The notes under the pieces were generated by a model. That model was not told where the DNA came from. It worked only from the letters and a program-made list of their open reading frames with translations, and ran no database searches. Position numbers and translations under genes: made by a program. Positions 1 to 6,835 of a stretch of 12,291 nt of DNA are shown here, one piece after another. The number at the start of each line of letters is the position of its first letter. Positions within the stretch are counted from its first letter, which is position 1. This DNA is from Deltaproteobacteria bacterium (GTDB taxonomy: Bacteria > Desulfobacterota > Dissulfuribacteria > Dissulfuribacterales > QOAL01), in contig JAMOUE010000118.1 in NCBI GenBank assembly GCA_027068235.1, forward strand, positions 1 to 12,291, in the 5' to 3' direction.

Positions 1-2318
1 CATCTGTCTATTTTGTTTCAGATACTTCCCAAGGCTTAGAAAGGATTGCAGCCATACTTGAACACTACAATCAGGACTACAGCTATAAAAACAGACATTC
101 TGACAACCAAGTTCGGTTCGACTCAAGTGATAAAGGTCTATTTCTAGTTAAAGGGTACTTGGAAGAGGCCTTTCAGATGTTGGACACAAACAAGGCCCTT
201 ATCCCGGAACACAAACTTTTTAAGGTACCTGCCGCACCTCGTCGTCGAAAAAGTAAAAGACAGACTAAGGTAAAAACTCCAATCTCACTTTCTGCCATTT
301 CAAATGGAGACCTTGTTGTGCATAGAGACAAGGGAATTGGGCGCTATCTTGGTCTGGTTCGAATGAATGTTGCCGGTGTCGAAGGCGAGTTTGTACACCT
401 GGAATATCATGGTGGAGACAAGCTCTATGTGCCTGTAGATAGACTTGGGCTCCTAGAAAAGTATGTTGGTTTAGAGGGTAAAGAGCCACGGCTTGATAAG
501 TTGGGGGGACGTTCATGGGAGACCAGAAAGGCCAAGGTCAAAAAGGCCATTAAAGAAGTTGCACATGAACTTGTTGAGCTATATGCCCTTAGAAAAGTTA
601 AAAAAGGAGTATCTTTCTGTCAGCCTGATGAAATGTATCGGCAATTTGAGGCAGCATTTCCCTATGATGAAACACCTGACCAGCTCGAGGCCATAAAGGA
701 AATTCTGGAGGATCTCCAGGCAGAGTATCCCATGGACAGGCTCCTTTGTGGTGACGTTGGTTTTGGCAAGACAGAAGTAGCAATGCGGGCTGCATTCCTT
801 GCTGTTGCAAGCGGATATCAGGTTGCTGTCTTGGTTCCAACAACCTTATTGGCTGAACAGCATGAGAGAACCTTTAGGGAGAGATTTGCCAATTTCGCTG
901 TCAATGTGGCTAGTCTAAGCCGAATCAAACCTAGAGCACAGCAGCGTGAGATATTGGAGCGTGTAAAGCAACAAGAGATTGACATACTAATAGGCACACA
1001 CAGATTGCTGCAAAACGATGTGGTATTTAAACGCCTTGGACTTATAATTGTGGATGAAGAACACAGGTTTGGCGTTAAACATAAGGAAAAATTAAAACTT
1101 ATCGCAAGGGATATAAACTGCTTGAGTCTTACAGCCACCCCTATTCCAAGGACGCTGCAACTTTCACTGCTTGGAATAAGGGATCTTTCCACTTTGCAGA
1201 CGCCTCCAACAGGAAGGATTGCCATACAAACCTTCCTCGCTGAGTATGATGACGCCATTGTAAAAGAAGCTGTGGCCAAAGAGATACAAAGGGGTGGACA
1301 AGTATTTTTTGTTCACAATCGTGTAAAGGGCATTTACAGGATAGCAGAGCATATTTCTAGCCTTGTACCAGATGCAAAGGTAGACGTTGCCCATGGACAG
1401 ATGGACCCTTCCGAACTGGAAGAAAAAATGATCCGCTTTATACGGGGCGACATAAACTGTTTGGTATGTACTACCATAATAGAATCTGGCCTAGACATAC
1501 CCTCTGCCAACACCCTTATCATAAACAGGGCAGATATGCTTGGCATTGCAGATCTTTATCAACTTAGAGGCAGGGTTGGACGAAGTAGTCGTCAAGCCTT
1601 TGCCTATATGTTGGTTCCAACACTTGATTCAATGAGCAAAGATGCCTCTTTGCGCATAAAGGCCATAATGGAAACAAGTGATCTTGGAGCAGGAATGAAT
1701 CTGGCAATGCATGACCTTAAGATTAGGGGAGCAGGTAATTTGCTTGGAGTTACGCAGGCTGGTCAGATTTCTGAAGTAGGTTACGACCTATATCTCACCC
1801 TACTCAAAGAGGCTATAGAAGATATAAAAGGTAATAAGTCTCAAGAAAGGTTTGAGCCTGAGGTAAACCTCAATATTCCTGCCTTTATACCAGAGGAATA
1901 TCTCCCAGACATAAGTGGCAGGCTTGAACTATACAGATGGTTTTCTGGGATTGAAACCCTGGAAGACAAAGATGAAACCATGCAGGAATTAGAGGACAGA
2001 TTTGGATATGTGCCTGAAGAGGTAGAAAATCTTTTGGACATTATGGTTATCAAGTTCTTGCTTAAGCAGTTAAACTGTGTCAGGCTAGATGGTATGTGTG
2101 GGGAAAAGCCAAAACTTACCCTTACCTTCGGACCAGAAGGTCCAAACAATGTGGAAAAACTGATTGCACTAATTCATCAAAATGGCCGCTTGAAGCTTTT
2201 GCCTGGCGAAAGGCTGTTAATTAATGTGCATTCTAAGGATTCTAAAGGTATAGATAGCAAGGTATTTTTGAAAGAGACTAGTCAAGTATTGAAAGAATTG
2301 TCCGAATTTATTAATTAA
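1..2318 (+). CDS. mfd: Mfd transcription-repair coupling factor, 5'-truncated by window edge
   Basis: Mfd is a cytosolic ATP-driven DNA translocase that pushes stalled RNA polymerase off DNA and recruits UvrA for transcription-coupled repair. The reading frame is open from base 3 (first full codon) to TAA at 2316-2318, giving 771 visible residues. Family members are about 1,150 residues, so roughly 380 N-terminal residues (the UvrB-like part) lie outside the window. In order I see the end of the middle domain (to about base 260), the RNA-polymerase-interacting domain (about 285-480, with GDLVVHRDKGIG and KLYVPVDRL), Walker A GDVGFGKT (750-773), DEEH box (1053-1064), TATPIPRTL, and motif VI QLRGRVGRSSR (about 1560-1592). 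The C-terminal TRCF domain with its RLELYRW segment follows. No frameshift or missing motor residue is visible. A TTG at 159 is in frame but internal, so it is not the start. Confidence 0.97.
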   Translation, partial: SVYFVSDTSQGLERIAAILEHYNQDYSYKNRHSDNQVRFDSSDKGLFLVKGYLEEAFQMLDTNKALIPEHKLFKVPAAPRRRKSKRQTKVKTPISLSAISNGDLVVHRDKGIGRYLGLVRMNVAGVEGEFVHLEYHGGDKLYVPVDRLGLLEKYVGLEGKEPRLDKLGGRSWETRKAKVKKAIKEVAHELVELYALRKVKKGVSFCQPDEMYRQFEAAFPYDETPDQLEAIKEILEDLQAEYPMDRLLCGDVGFGKTEVAMRAAFLAVASGYQVAVLVPTTLLAEQHERTFRERFANFAVNVASLSRIKPRAQQREILERVKQQEIDILIGTHRLLQNDVVFKRLGLIIVDEEHRFGVKHKEKLKLIARDINCLSLTATPIPRTLQLSLLGIRDLSTLQTPPTGRIAIQTFLAEYDDAIVKEAVAKEIQRGGQVFFVHNRVKGIYRIAEHISSLVPDAKVDVAHGQMDPSELEEKMIRFIRGDINCLVCTTIIESGLDIPSANTLIINRADMLGIADLYQLRGRVGRSSRQAFAYMLVPTLDSMSKDASLRIKAIMETSDLGAGMNLAMHDLKIRGAGNLLGVTQAGQISEVGYDLYLTLLKEAIEDIKGNKSQERFEPEVNLNIPAFIPEEYLPDISGRLELYRWFSGIETLEDKDETMQELEDRFGYVPEEVENLLDIMVIKFLLKQLNCVRLDGMCGEKPKLTLTFGPEGPNNVEKLIALIHQNGRLKLLPGERLLINVHSKDSKGIDSKVFLKETSQVLKELSEFIN

Positions 2319-2330
2319 TATTATAAAATT

Positions 2331-2359
2331 TTGTGAAATAAGGAATAATTATTAATAAT
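2331..2359 (+). promoter_or_regulatory. Possible sigma70-type promoter ahead of surA-like gene
   Basis: In the 94-bp AT-rich gap after mfd there is TTGTGA (2331-2336), a 17-bp spacer and AATAAT (2354-2359), leaving about 45 bp of leader before the ATG at 2413. The match is 4/6 and 5/6 to the consensus hexamers. In such AT-rich DNA a match of this quality can arise by chance, so this is a candidate only. Read-through from mfd is equally possible. Confidence 0.35.
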
Positions 2360-2412
2360 TTTAATATTGCGAAGCCAATAACAAAACAATTAAAAAATTT
2401 TTAAAGATAATT

Positions 2413-3393
2413 ATGCTAAAAAAACTTCTCCATTCTACCTGTATTATTCCCCTAATAGTAGCCATCACCATTATAAGTGCTCAAGCAGTCATCGTTGACA
2501 GGATTGTAGCAGTGGTCAATGGCAAGGTTATTACACTTTCCGAACTTGAAAAAAGGGCAAGGCCTATCCTAGCCAAATATCTTAACCCTGAGATGACTGC
2601 AGAAGAACGTGCAGAAATGAAACAAAAGATCTATGCCCAAATCCTTCCACAAATGATTGATGATTATCTGGTAGAGGAAGAGATAGACCGGTTGGGTATC
2701 AAGGTTACTGATGCAGAAGTTGAGGCAACCATTGACAATATTTGCGAAAGTAACGGTATTACAAGGGAAGAATTTAAAGAAAAATTGCAAAAGGATGGTA
2801 TATCCTTTGAAGATTATAAAAAACAAATAGCGACACAAATAGAAAGGCTTCAACTGGTAAATGCAGAGGTCAAATCTAAAATCGTTATAACGGATGAGAT
2901 GGTCAAGGATTATCTCAGGAAGCAAAATGGTTCAAGTAGTTATGAAGGTCCATTTTATATCATTGAACACATCTGCATTGTTCCTCAAACAAATTCGCCA
3001 AGTGCAAAGGAAAAAGCCAGGAAAAGGGCTCAAGAAGCCCTCAAGGCACTGGAAGAAGGTATGTCCTTTGATGAGGCTGCCAGGAAGTTTTCCAGTGATG
3101 TCCCTGTTGCAAGGGAAATAAGGCTGGGGGTCTTTAGTCTTGATGAAATGGCACCAAACATCAAAGAAGTCGTAAAAAGACTCTCTCCTGGAGAACATTC
3201 TCAAGTTCTAGAGACCAGCTTAGGATTTGAAATTCTTCGTCTTGCAGGGATATCAAATGCTAAAGATGAAACAGTTGATCAAGCAACTATGGAAGAAATT
3301 CGCCGAAGACTATACAATCAAGAAATAAACGAGCGGTTCCAAGAATGGCTCAATGAACTAAGATCTAAGTCAACAATAAGGATCCTGTTGTAG
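2413..3393 (+). CDS. surA: SurA-like periplasmic chaperone / parvulin peptidyl-prolyl isomerase
   Basis: This is a predicted periplasmic chaperone for outer-membrane protein assembly. The 326-residue protein begins with a Sec signal peptide: basic MLKK, a hydrophobic stretch at about 10-22, and probable cleavage after AQA (residue 25). It is followed at once by IVDRIVAVVNGKVIT, the classic start of mature SurA. Residues about 40-165 form the helical SurA N-terminal chaperone region. A single parvulin (PPIC) domain spans about 182-278 (ending SLGFEILRL), then a helical tail. E. coli SurA is about 430 residues with two parvulin domains, so this is the one-domain form. The usual GGDLGWF loop is degenerate here (REIRLGVFSLDEM), so isomerase activity may be weak. 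No strong Shine-Dalgarno precedes the ATG. It lies 94 bp after mfd and 53 bp before the RodZ-like gene. A PrsA/PpiC-type assignment is the main alternative. Confidence 0.88.
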   Translation: MLKKLLHSTCIIPLIVAITIISAQAVIVDRIVAVVNGKVITLSELEKRARPILAKYLNPEMTAEERAEMKQKIYAQILPQMIDDYLVEEEIDRLGIKVTDAEVEATIDNICESNGITREEFKEKLQKDGISFEDYKKQIATQIERLQLVNAEVKSKIVITDEMVKDYLRKQNGSSSYEGPFYIIEHICIVPQTNSPSAKEKARKRAQEALKALEEGMSFDEAARKFSSDVPVAREIRLGVFSLDEMAPNIKEVVKRLSPGEHSQVLETSLGFEILRLAGISNAKDETVDQATMEEIRRRLYNQEINERFQEWLNELRSKSTIRILL

Positions 3394-3446
3394 TCCGTGG
3401 CCGTGTGATTAATTGGCAAAAAAGCCATGCGTAGGGTTTAAATCCA

Positions 3447-4010
3447 ATGTCAAAAGAAACAGTTGGCGAATACTTAAAAAGAGAGAGAGAAATAAGGCAA
3501 ATCTCCATCCAGGATGTGGCGGAGGGTACCAAAATTTCACTGGCAAGCCTTAGACTGATTGAGGAGAACAGATTCGATGAGTTACCAGCAGAAGTATTCG
3601 TTAGAGGCTTTGTAAGAAACTATGCAAAATATATTGGTATTGATCCAGAAGAGGTAATCAAGCTACTTGAGGAAGATTTTAAGGGTCATAAACCAAGTAT
3701 TAGCAATAACCAGCCAGAAATTACAAACAACCCCACCATTGATGTTGGATCTAGGCATTCGAAAAAGGTCATAGGATTGTTAGCAGGGATCTTTTTGCTT
3801 CTACTTGTCACTGGTGGCATCTATTATTTTTTCTTTTCCGATACCAGCCAACCTCCTACTACTGCCGCCAATGTCACTGAAAAAATTGACAATATAGATA
3901 AAAATGAGGAGCCTGTTGACATAGAGCCTCAAAAAAGCGCTCCTGGTCCAAAGATACTCTTGGAAGAAGAGATAAATTCAACCAATGTGACCACTCCCTT
4001 GAAACCCTAA
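3447..4010 (+). CDS. rodZ: RodZ-like cytoskeletal adaptor: helix-turn-helix plus one membrane helix, short form
   Basis: This is a bitopic inner-membrane protein of the RodZ family, which links MreB filaments to the cell-wall elongation machinery. The 187 residues start with a RodZ/Xre-type helix-turn-helix (about 5-75: VGEYLKREREIRQISIQDVA, then the family-typical LPAEVFVRGFVRNYAKYIGID). A polar linker follows, then one hydrophobic helix (about 107-130), then a low-complexity acidic and Thr/Pro-rich tail. The basic residues just before the helix (RHSKK) place the N-terminus in the cytoplasm. E. coli RodZ has about 337 residues and a periplasmic beta domain (DUF4115); that domain is absent. 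recO begins 31 bp after the stop, so there is no room for a frameshifted remainder. The ATG has only a weak AGGG about 10 bases upstream. A regulatory helix-turn-helix membrane protein unrelated to shape is the alternative. Confidence 0.78.
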   Translation: MSKETVGEYLKREREIRQISIQDVAEGTKISLASLRLIEENRFDELPAEVFVRGFVRNYAKYIGIDPEEVIKLLEEDFKGHKPSISNNQPEITNNPTIDVGSRHSKKVIGLLAGIFLLLLVTGGIYYFFFSDTSQPPTTAANVTEKIDNIDKNEEPVDIEPQKSAPGPKILLEEEINSTNVTTPLKP

Positions 4011-4041
4011 TCTTGTTTTATTAGCTCCACCCTAATTTTTG

Positions 4042-4794
4042 ATGGCTACAACAAAGGTTTACGATTCCATAGTATTGGGAGTCACTGATATTGGAGAAAG
4101 TGACCTCATTGTAACCTTTTTGACCAAAGACAGTGGCAAGATAAAGTGTATTGCAAAAGGAGCGCGAAAAAGCATAAAAAGGTTCATGAATGCCCTGGAG
4201 CCCTTTACGCACCTTAATGCTGTCGTCCGCTCTAATGCCAGATCTGACCTGTTTTTTTTAGAGAATGCCTCTGTGAAAGATGGTTTTGAGGCCATCAGGA
4301 CAAACTATAATAATTTTGTCATGGCAAGCCTGTGCGTGGAGCTAGTGGATTTTTGGTGCAAAGAGGGACAAAAGGAGCAAACAATACACAGGCTCCTCTT
4401 ATGGTATCTAGGGAGCCTTGCCTCAGGTGCCAATCATATTTTGTGCACCCTTATTTTTAAAACAAGGCTTCTTGATCTTTGTGGATTTTTACCTTCTCTT
4501 TACAGATGTAGCCAGTGCACCAGTGAAATTACAGACCATATTGTTCATTATAATCCAGTTTCTGGTCAGATTTATTGTAAAAACTGCCGCGACACTAAAA
4601 AGTTGTATAAAATGGGAATAGTTGCCCTAAAATCTCTGCAATTCTGGCAAAGACAGTCTGAGGATAAGATCTTTAGGCTCAAGATAAACAGTAGCGCCGC
4701 AGAAGATGCCTGGAACTATTTAAAGGCCGTTCACTGTAACGTACTTGAAAAACAACCCAAGACCTACAACTTAATTGACAAGATCGTTTATTGA
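4042..4794 (+). CDS. recO: RecO DNA repair and recombination mediator
   Basis: RecO acts with RecR (and RecF) to load RecA onto SSB-coated single-stranded DNA and can anneal strands. The 250 residues show the N-terminal OB-fold (about 1-80), with the family signature DSIVLGVTDIGESDLIVTFLT and GKIKCIAKGARKS. A helical C-terminal domain follows, containing a four-cysteine zinc site (C156-x2-C159 and C179-x2-C182) and, just before it, the typical LLDLCGFLPSL. The length fits the family. I chose ATG 4042 over the TTG directly before it (4039), because the family normally starts M-x-(T/K)-x-x-(D/E)-x-I-V-L. No Shine-Dalgarno is visible upstream (pyrimidine-rich, then T-rich), so translation may rely on coupling or a non-SD mechanism. 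The gene converges on cbiL with a 7-bp gap. Confidence 0.93.
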   Translation: MATTKVYDSIVLGVTDIGESDLIVTFLTKDSGKIKCIAKGARKSIKRFMNALEPFTHLNAVVRSNARSDLFFLENASVKDGFEAIRTNYNNFVMASLCVELVDFWCKEGQKEQTIHRLLLWYLGSLASGANHILCTLIFKTRLLDLCGFLPSLYRCSQCTSEITDHIVHYNPVSGQIYCKNCRDTKKLYKMGIVALKSLQFWQRQSEDKIFRLKINSSAAEDAWNYLKAVHCNVLEKQPKTYNLIDKIVY

Positions 4795-4801
4795 GGTGGC
4801 C

Positions 4802-5542
4802 TTAATCAGAATCTAGCTTTTTTGCCTGATTCCCTTTCTTTGTAAGAAGAAGGGTAAAGTAAGAAGGGCTTTGACCATCCCACTCTTTCAACCTGTTCGT
4901 AACAGACTCTCCCTTAAGCCCTATTCGCCTAACAGCCACGGTCTTATCCAACAAATTTAACCGCTCAAGGGTATCAACAATGTCACGGTAATACTTGTAT
5001 GCCTTCATGATTACCATGTTGTCACAGCAATCGATTGCCTTTTCGATTTCTGTACTGCCCTTTGCTCCAGAGACTATCATGAGTGACTCTTCTCCTTCTG
5101 CCAGAGGAATTTGAACCCTGGCAGCCGCAGCCTGAAAAGATGTAATACCAGGTACAATTTGCACATTAACTTCTGGGCGTTTTTGTGTAAGGACCCTGTG
5201 AAGATATGTAAATGTTGAGTAGGTGGAAGGATCACCAAGAGTCACAAATGCAGCATCTTCCCCCTTATCGAGCACGCTTAATACCTTTAAGGCAGCCTTT
5301 TCCCAGGCCTCCTCCAATATGGTTTTATCTCTAACCATTGGAAAAATAAGAGGAATTATTTCTGGTTTATTTTTCAAATGGGGTAATGCTATTGTAAGAG
5401 CAAGGCTTTTTTTCTTTTCTCCTGACGCAGCAGTAAAGATAAAGCGAATTTTCTTCAAAATCTTCAATGCCTTTAAGGTGAGAAAGTCTGGATCTCCTGG
5501 CCCGACTCCAATTGCGTAAAGTGTACCTGTATCACTACTCAT
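4802..5542 (-). CDS. cbiL: Cobalt-precorrin-2 / precorrin-2 C20-methyltransferase
   Basis: This enzyme transfers a methyl group from S-adenosylmethionine to C20 of (cobalt-)precorrin-2 during cobalamin ring synthesis in the cytosol. The 246-residue protein belongs to the tetrapyrrole methylase family: GVGPGDPDFLTLKA (residues 12-25), LGDPSTYSTF (102-111) and VPGITSFQAAAARVQIPLAEG (130-150) are diagnostic for the CobI/CbiL branch. CbiL, the anaerobic-pathway form, is preferred because of the inferred organism, but sequence alone does not settle CobI versus CbiL. I place the start at 5542, not at the in-frame ATG at 5584. An exact AGGAGG (5547-5552) lies 4 bases upstream, the methylase fold begins 8 residues later, and the longer form would overlap btuF by 23 bp. 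It lies 19 bp after btuF and is almost surely co-transcribed under the B12 riboswitch. Confidence 0.93.
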   Translation of the reverse strand: MSSDTGTLYAIGVGPGDPDFLTLKALKILKKIRFIFTAASGEKKKSLALTIALPHLKNKPEIIPLIFPMVRDKTILEEAWEKAALKVLSVLDKGEDAAFVTLGDPSTYSTFTYLHRVLTQKRPEVNVQIVPGITSFQAAAARVQIPLAEGEESLMIVSGAKGSTEIEKAIDCCDNMVIMKAYKYYRDIVDTLERLNLLDKTVAVRRIGLKGESVTNRLKEWDGQSPSYFTLLLTKKGNQAKKLDSD

Positions 5543-5546
5543 TGTG

Positions 5547-5552
5547 CCTCCT
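5547..5552 (-). promoter_or_regulatory. Shine-Dalgarno site fixing the cbiL start
   Basis: A perfect AGGAGG on the minus strand, four bases before ATG 5540-5542. It decides the start in favour of the shorter reading frame over the ATG at 5582-5584 inside the end of btuF. Confidence 0.85.
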
Positions 5553-5561
5553 GCTATACCT

Positions 5562-6491
5562 TCAATTGGAGATGCCATTGCCATGACTCTCTAAATTATT
5601 GGCAATTTCGTATAAATATCTTCTAAGCAACTCAACAGCTTCCACTGATCTTGGACCAGGCCTTGAAAACAAAAACTCATCTACTAATAAAATATGCCCC
5701 TCTCTTACCGCCCTAATCGCATTGAAGTTTGGCCTTTTGGCAACATCAAGCGAGAGCCTATTCATTGGTCCTTTTTGGATAATGTAAACATCAGGATCGT
5801 CTATAATAATTTGCTCCAATGAATATCTGACAAACTTTTTATCCTTCTTTACTGTATTTTTCCCTCCTGCCTGCAAGATGATGTCATTTACTATATTTCG
5901 CTTTCCAGCAAATAAAAGGCTTGGATAGCTTACCTCAAAGATGACTTTTGGTTGTTTGTGGAAAGGATACTCTTCCCTGCATTTGCGCAACCTTGCCTTA
6001 ATATGTTGAACAAGTCTTTGTCCCTTTTCTTCATAACCACATAAGATGGCTATTTTTTCTATTGTAGAAAAAAGTCCATCAAAGGTTGTGGGATTAAATA
6101 TGGCTACTTGGATACCTAGCTCTTTAAGTTTTTCCACGACCATCTGGCTGCCAGGCCTTGCAGAACCTTGAAGTACCAGATCTGGTTTTAAACCCATTAT
6201 AAGTTCCAGATTTGGTCTCATATGAGTGCCTATTTTCGTCTTGTTTCGGACTTCAGGAGGCCACGAATCTCTCTTTGTTACTCCTACAAGCTTATTACAT
6301 GCACCTATGGCACAAACGGTTTCTGTTATTCCTCCATATAGGCTTACTATACGCTTTGCAGGACTTTTTAGGACTATCTTGTTGCCTGCATCATCAAAAA
6401 CCGTAACCTGGGCATGAACGATGGCTTGATGTAAAAAACTTGCCACCAAAAGAGATAGGCAAATAACAGAAAGGAGTCTTTTGCTTGGCAT
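5562..6491 (-). CDS. btuF: Periplasmic corrinoid-binding protein of an ABC transporter (BtuF-like)
   Basis: This is a predicted periplasmic substrate-binding protein that would deliver vitamin B12 or another corrinoid to a BtuCD-type ABC transporter. The 309 residues start with a Sec signal peptide (basic MPSKR, hydrophobic core about 8-20, probable cleavage after VHA at residue 27). A class III periplasmic-binding fold (Peripla_BP_2) follows, with the typical VTVFDDAGNKIVLKSPAKRIVSL opening, LELIMGLKPDLVL (95-107), and RPNFNAIRAVREGHILLVD near the end. There is no lipobox, so it is soluble rather than a lipoprotein. The start ATG has AGGAG 7 bases upstream (6499-6503). The fold alone also covers iron-siderophore and haem binders; the cobalamin riboswitch upstream and cbiL downstream point to corrinoid. 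No permease or ATPase gene is adjacent, so BtuCD must be elsewhere. Confidence 0.88.
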   Translation of the reverse strand: MPSKRLLSVICLSLLVASFLHQAIVHAQVTVFDDAGNKIVLKSPAKRIVSLYGGITETVCAIGACNKLVGVTKRDSWPPEVRNKTKIGTHMRPNLELIMGLKPDLVLQGSARPGSQMVVEKLKELGIQVAIFNPTTFDGLFSTIEKIAILCGYEEKGQRLVQHIKARLRKCREEYPFHKQPKVIFEVSYPSLLFAGKRNIVNDIILQAGGKNTVKKDKKFVRYSLEQIIIDDPDVYIIQKGPMNRLSLDVAKRPNFNAIRAVREGHILLVDEFLFSRPGPRSVEAVELLRRYLYEIANNLESHGNGISN

Positions 6492-6507
6492 ATAGTTTCT
6501 CCTAAGT

Positions 6508-6550
6508 CATAAAATAAAAAGGCCCGAACCCTATAAAAAAGGATTCGGGC
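6508..6550 (-). terminator. Intrinsic terminator of the riboswitch expression platform
   Basis: On the minus strand GCCCGAATCC (6541-6550) pairs over 10 bp, with one U-G wobble, with GGGTTCGGGC (6522-6531) across a 9-base loop. A T-rich run (CTTTTTATTTT) follows. It sits between the B12 aptamer and the btuF Shine-Dalgarno, the position expected for transcriptional attenuation: B12 bound means termination. Confidence 0.9.
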
Positions 6551-6573
6551 GCCCTTTTCCCGTATATCCTGGT

Positions 6574-6608
6574 GTTTGCTTGCCGGGCCTTGGCCAGCAA
6601 AGGCAAAC
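6574..6608 (-). other. Hairpin between B12 aptamer and terminator
   Basis: On the minus strand GTTTGC (6603-6608) pairs with GCAAAC (6574-6579), with an inner TGCTGG/CCGGCA stem and a CCAAGGC loop. It lies directly between P1 of the riboswitch and the terminator. It contains AAGGCCCG (6584-6591), which is perfectly complementary to the 3' arm and first Ts of the terminator. It therefore probably belongs to the switching part of the expression platform (inference). Confidence 0.6.
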
Positions 6609-6613
6609 TCACC

Positions 6614-6762
6614 GTCTGCCCCCGGTATCCTGACTCGTGGATCATCCTACTCCCCAAGCCTTCCCATTCTGCACCAGCAAAACAGTGGCACTTTTTAGGT
6701 TTCGTCCCCACTCACAGTGGCGGGCCCGTTCTGGATTCTCACCAGATTCCCGGTTGACAGAC
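6614..6762 (-). ncRNA. Cobalamin (B12) riboswitch aptamer
   Basis: This RNA element binds adenosylcobalamin or a related corrinoid and controls btuF-cbiL. On the minus strand all the conserved blocks occur in order: GGGAATCTGGTGAGAATCC (6733-6751), GCCCGCCACTGTGAG (6711-6725), the second GCCACTG (6683-6689), GGGAAGG (6659-6665) and the B12 box AGTCAGGATACC (6624-6635). A closing stem P1 can be drawn between GTCTGTC (6756-6762) and GGCAGAC (6614-6620), 7 bp with one G-U. The aptamer begins just inside the predicted transcript start and is followed by a hairpin and a strong terminator. This makes it a transcriptional off-switch. The exact 3' limit depends on how P1 is drawn. Confidence 0.96.
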
Positions 6763-6773
6763 CTTTGTCCAAA

Positions 6774-6802
6774 AATTTACGCCATGATTTTAAGGCAGTC
6801 AA
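6774..6802 (-). promoter_or_regulatory. Sigma70-type promoter of the riboswitch-btuF-cbiL unit
   Basis: On the minus strand TTGACT (6797-6802) is separated by exactly 17 bp from TAAATT (6774-6779). Transcription would start near 6767, a few bases before the first base of the riboswitch. The hexamers match consensus 5/6 and 4/6, and the placement relative to the aptamer supports the call. Confidence 0.7.
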
Positions 6803-6811
6803 CGACATTTA

Positions 6812-6832
6812 AATAGGGGCAAATCCCCTATT
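6812..6832 (-). terminator. Hairpin terminator candidate after the DUF6178-like gene
   Basis: AATAGGGG and CCCCTATT form a perfect 8-bp stem around a 5-base loop, starting four bases past the stop codon at 6836. The following tract (T, then AAAT) is a poor U-run, so termination efficiency is uncertain. The location between this gene and the next promoter supports the role. Confidence 0.55.
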
Positions 6833-6835
6833 CTC

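Noticed and set aside
818..1279. 153-codon open frame antisense to mfd
   Set aside because: It mirrors the helicase core codons of mfd; Ser/Leu/Cys-rich shadow composition and no family resemblance.
3411..3431. Possible sigma54 promoter or terminator at TTGGC-A6-GCCA before the RodZ-like gene
   Set aside because: The GG to GC spacing does not fit sigma54, and the 4-bp stem with no T run is too weak for a terminator.
4840..4862. Hairpin CCC-TTTCTT / AAGAAGGG just past recO, as a recO terminator
   Set aside because: No T run follows on either strand, and the sequence is inside the cbiL coding region.
6450..6470. Lipoprotein signal in BtuF (Cys at residue 11)
   Set aside because: The cysteine lies inside the hydrophobic core without the small residues required at -1 and -3 of a lipobox; a normal signal peptidase I site after VHA fits better.
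6502..6711. Open reading frame of 69 codons on the minus strand across the riboswitch
   Set aside because: It coincides with the conserved B12 aptamer and terminator, whose RNA structure fully explains the sequence; the peptide resembles nothing I know.
6572..6757. Open reading frame of 61 codons on the plus strand opposite the riboswitch
   Set aside because: It is an antisense shadow of a structured RNA with no ribosome binding site.
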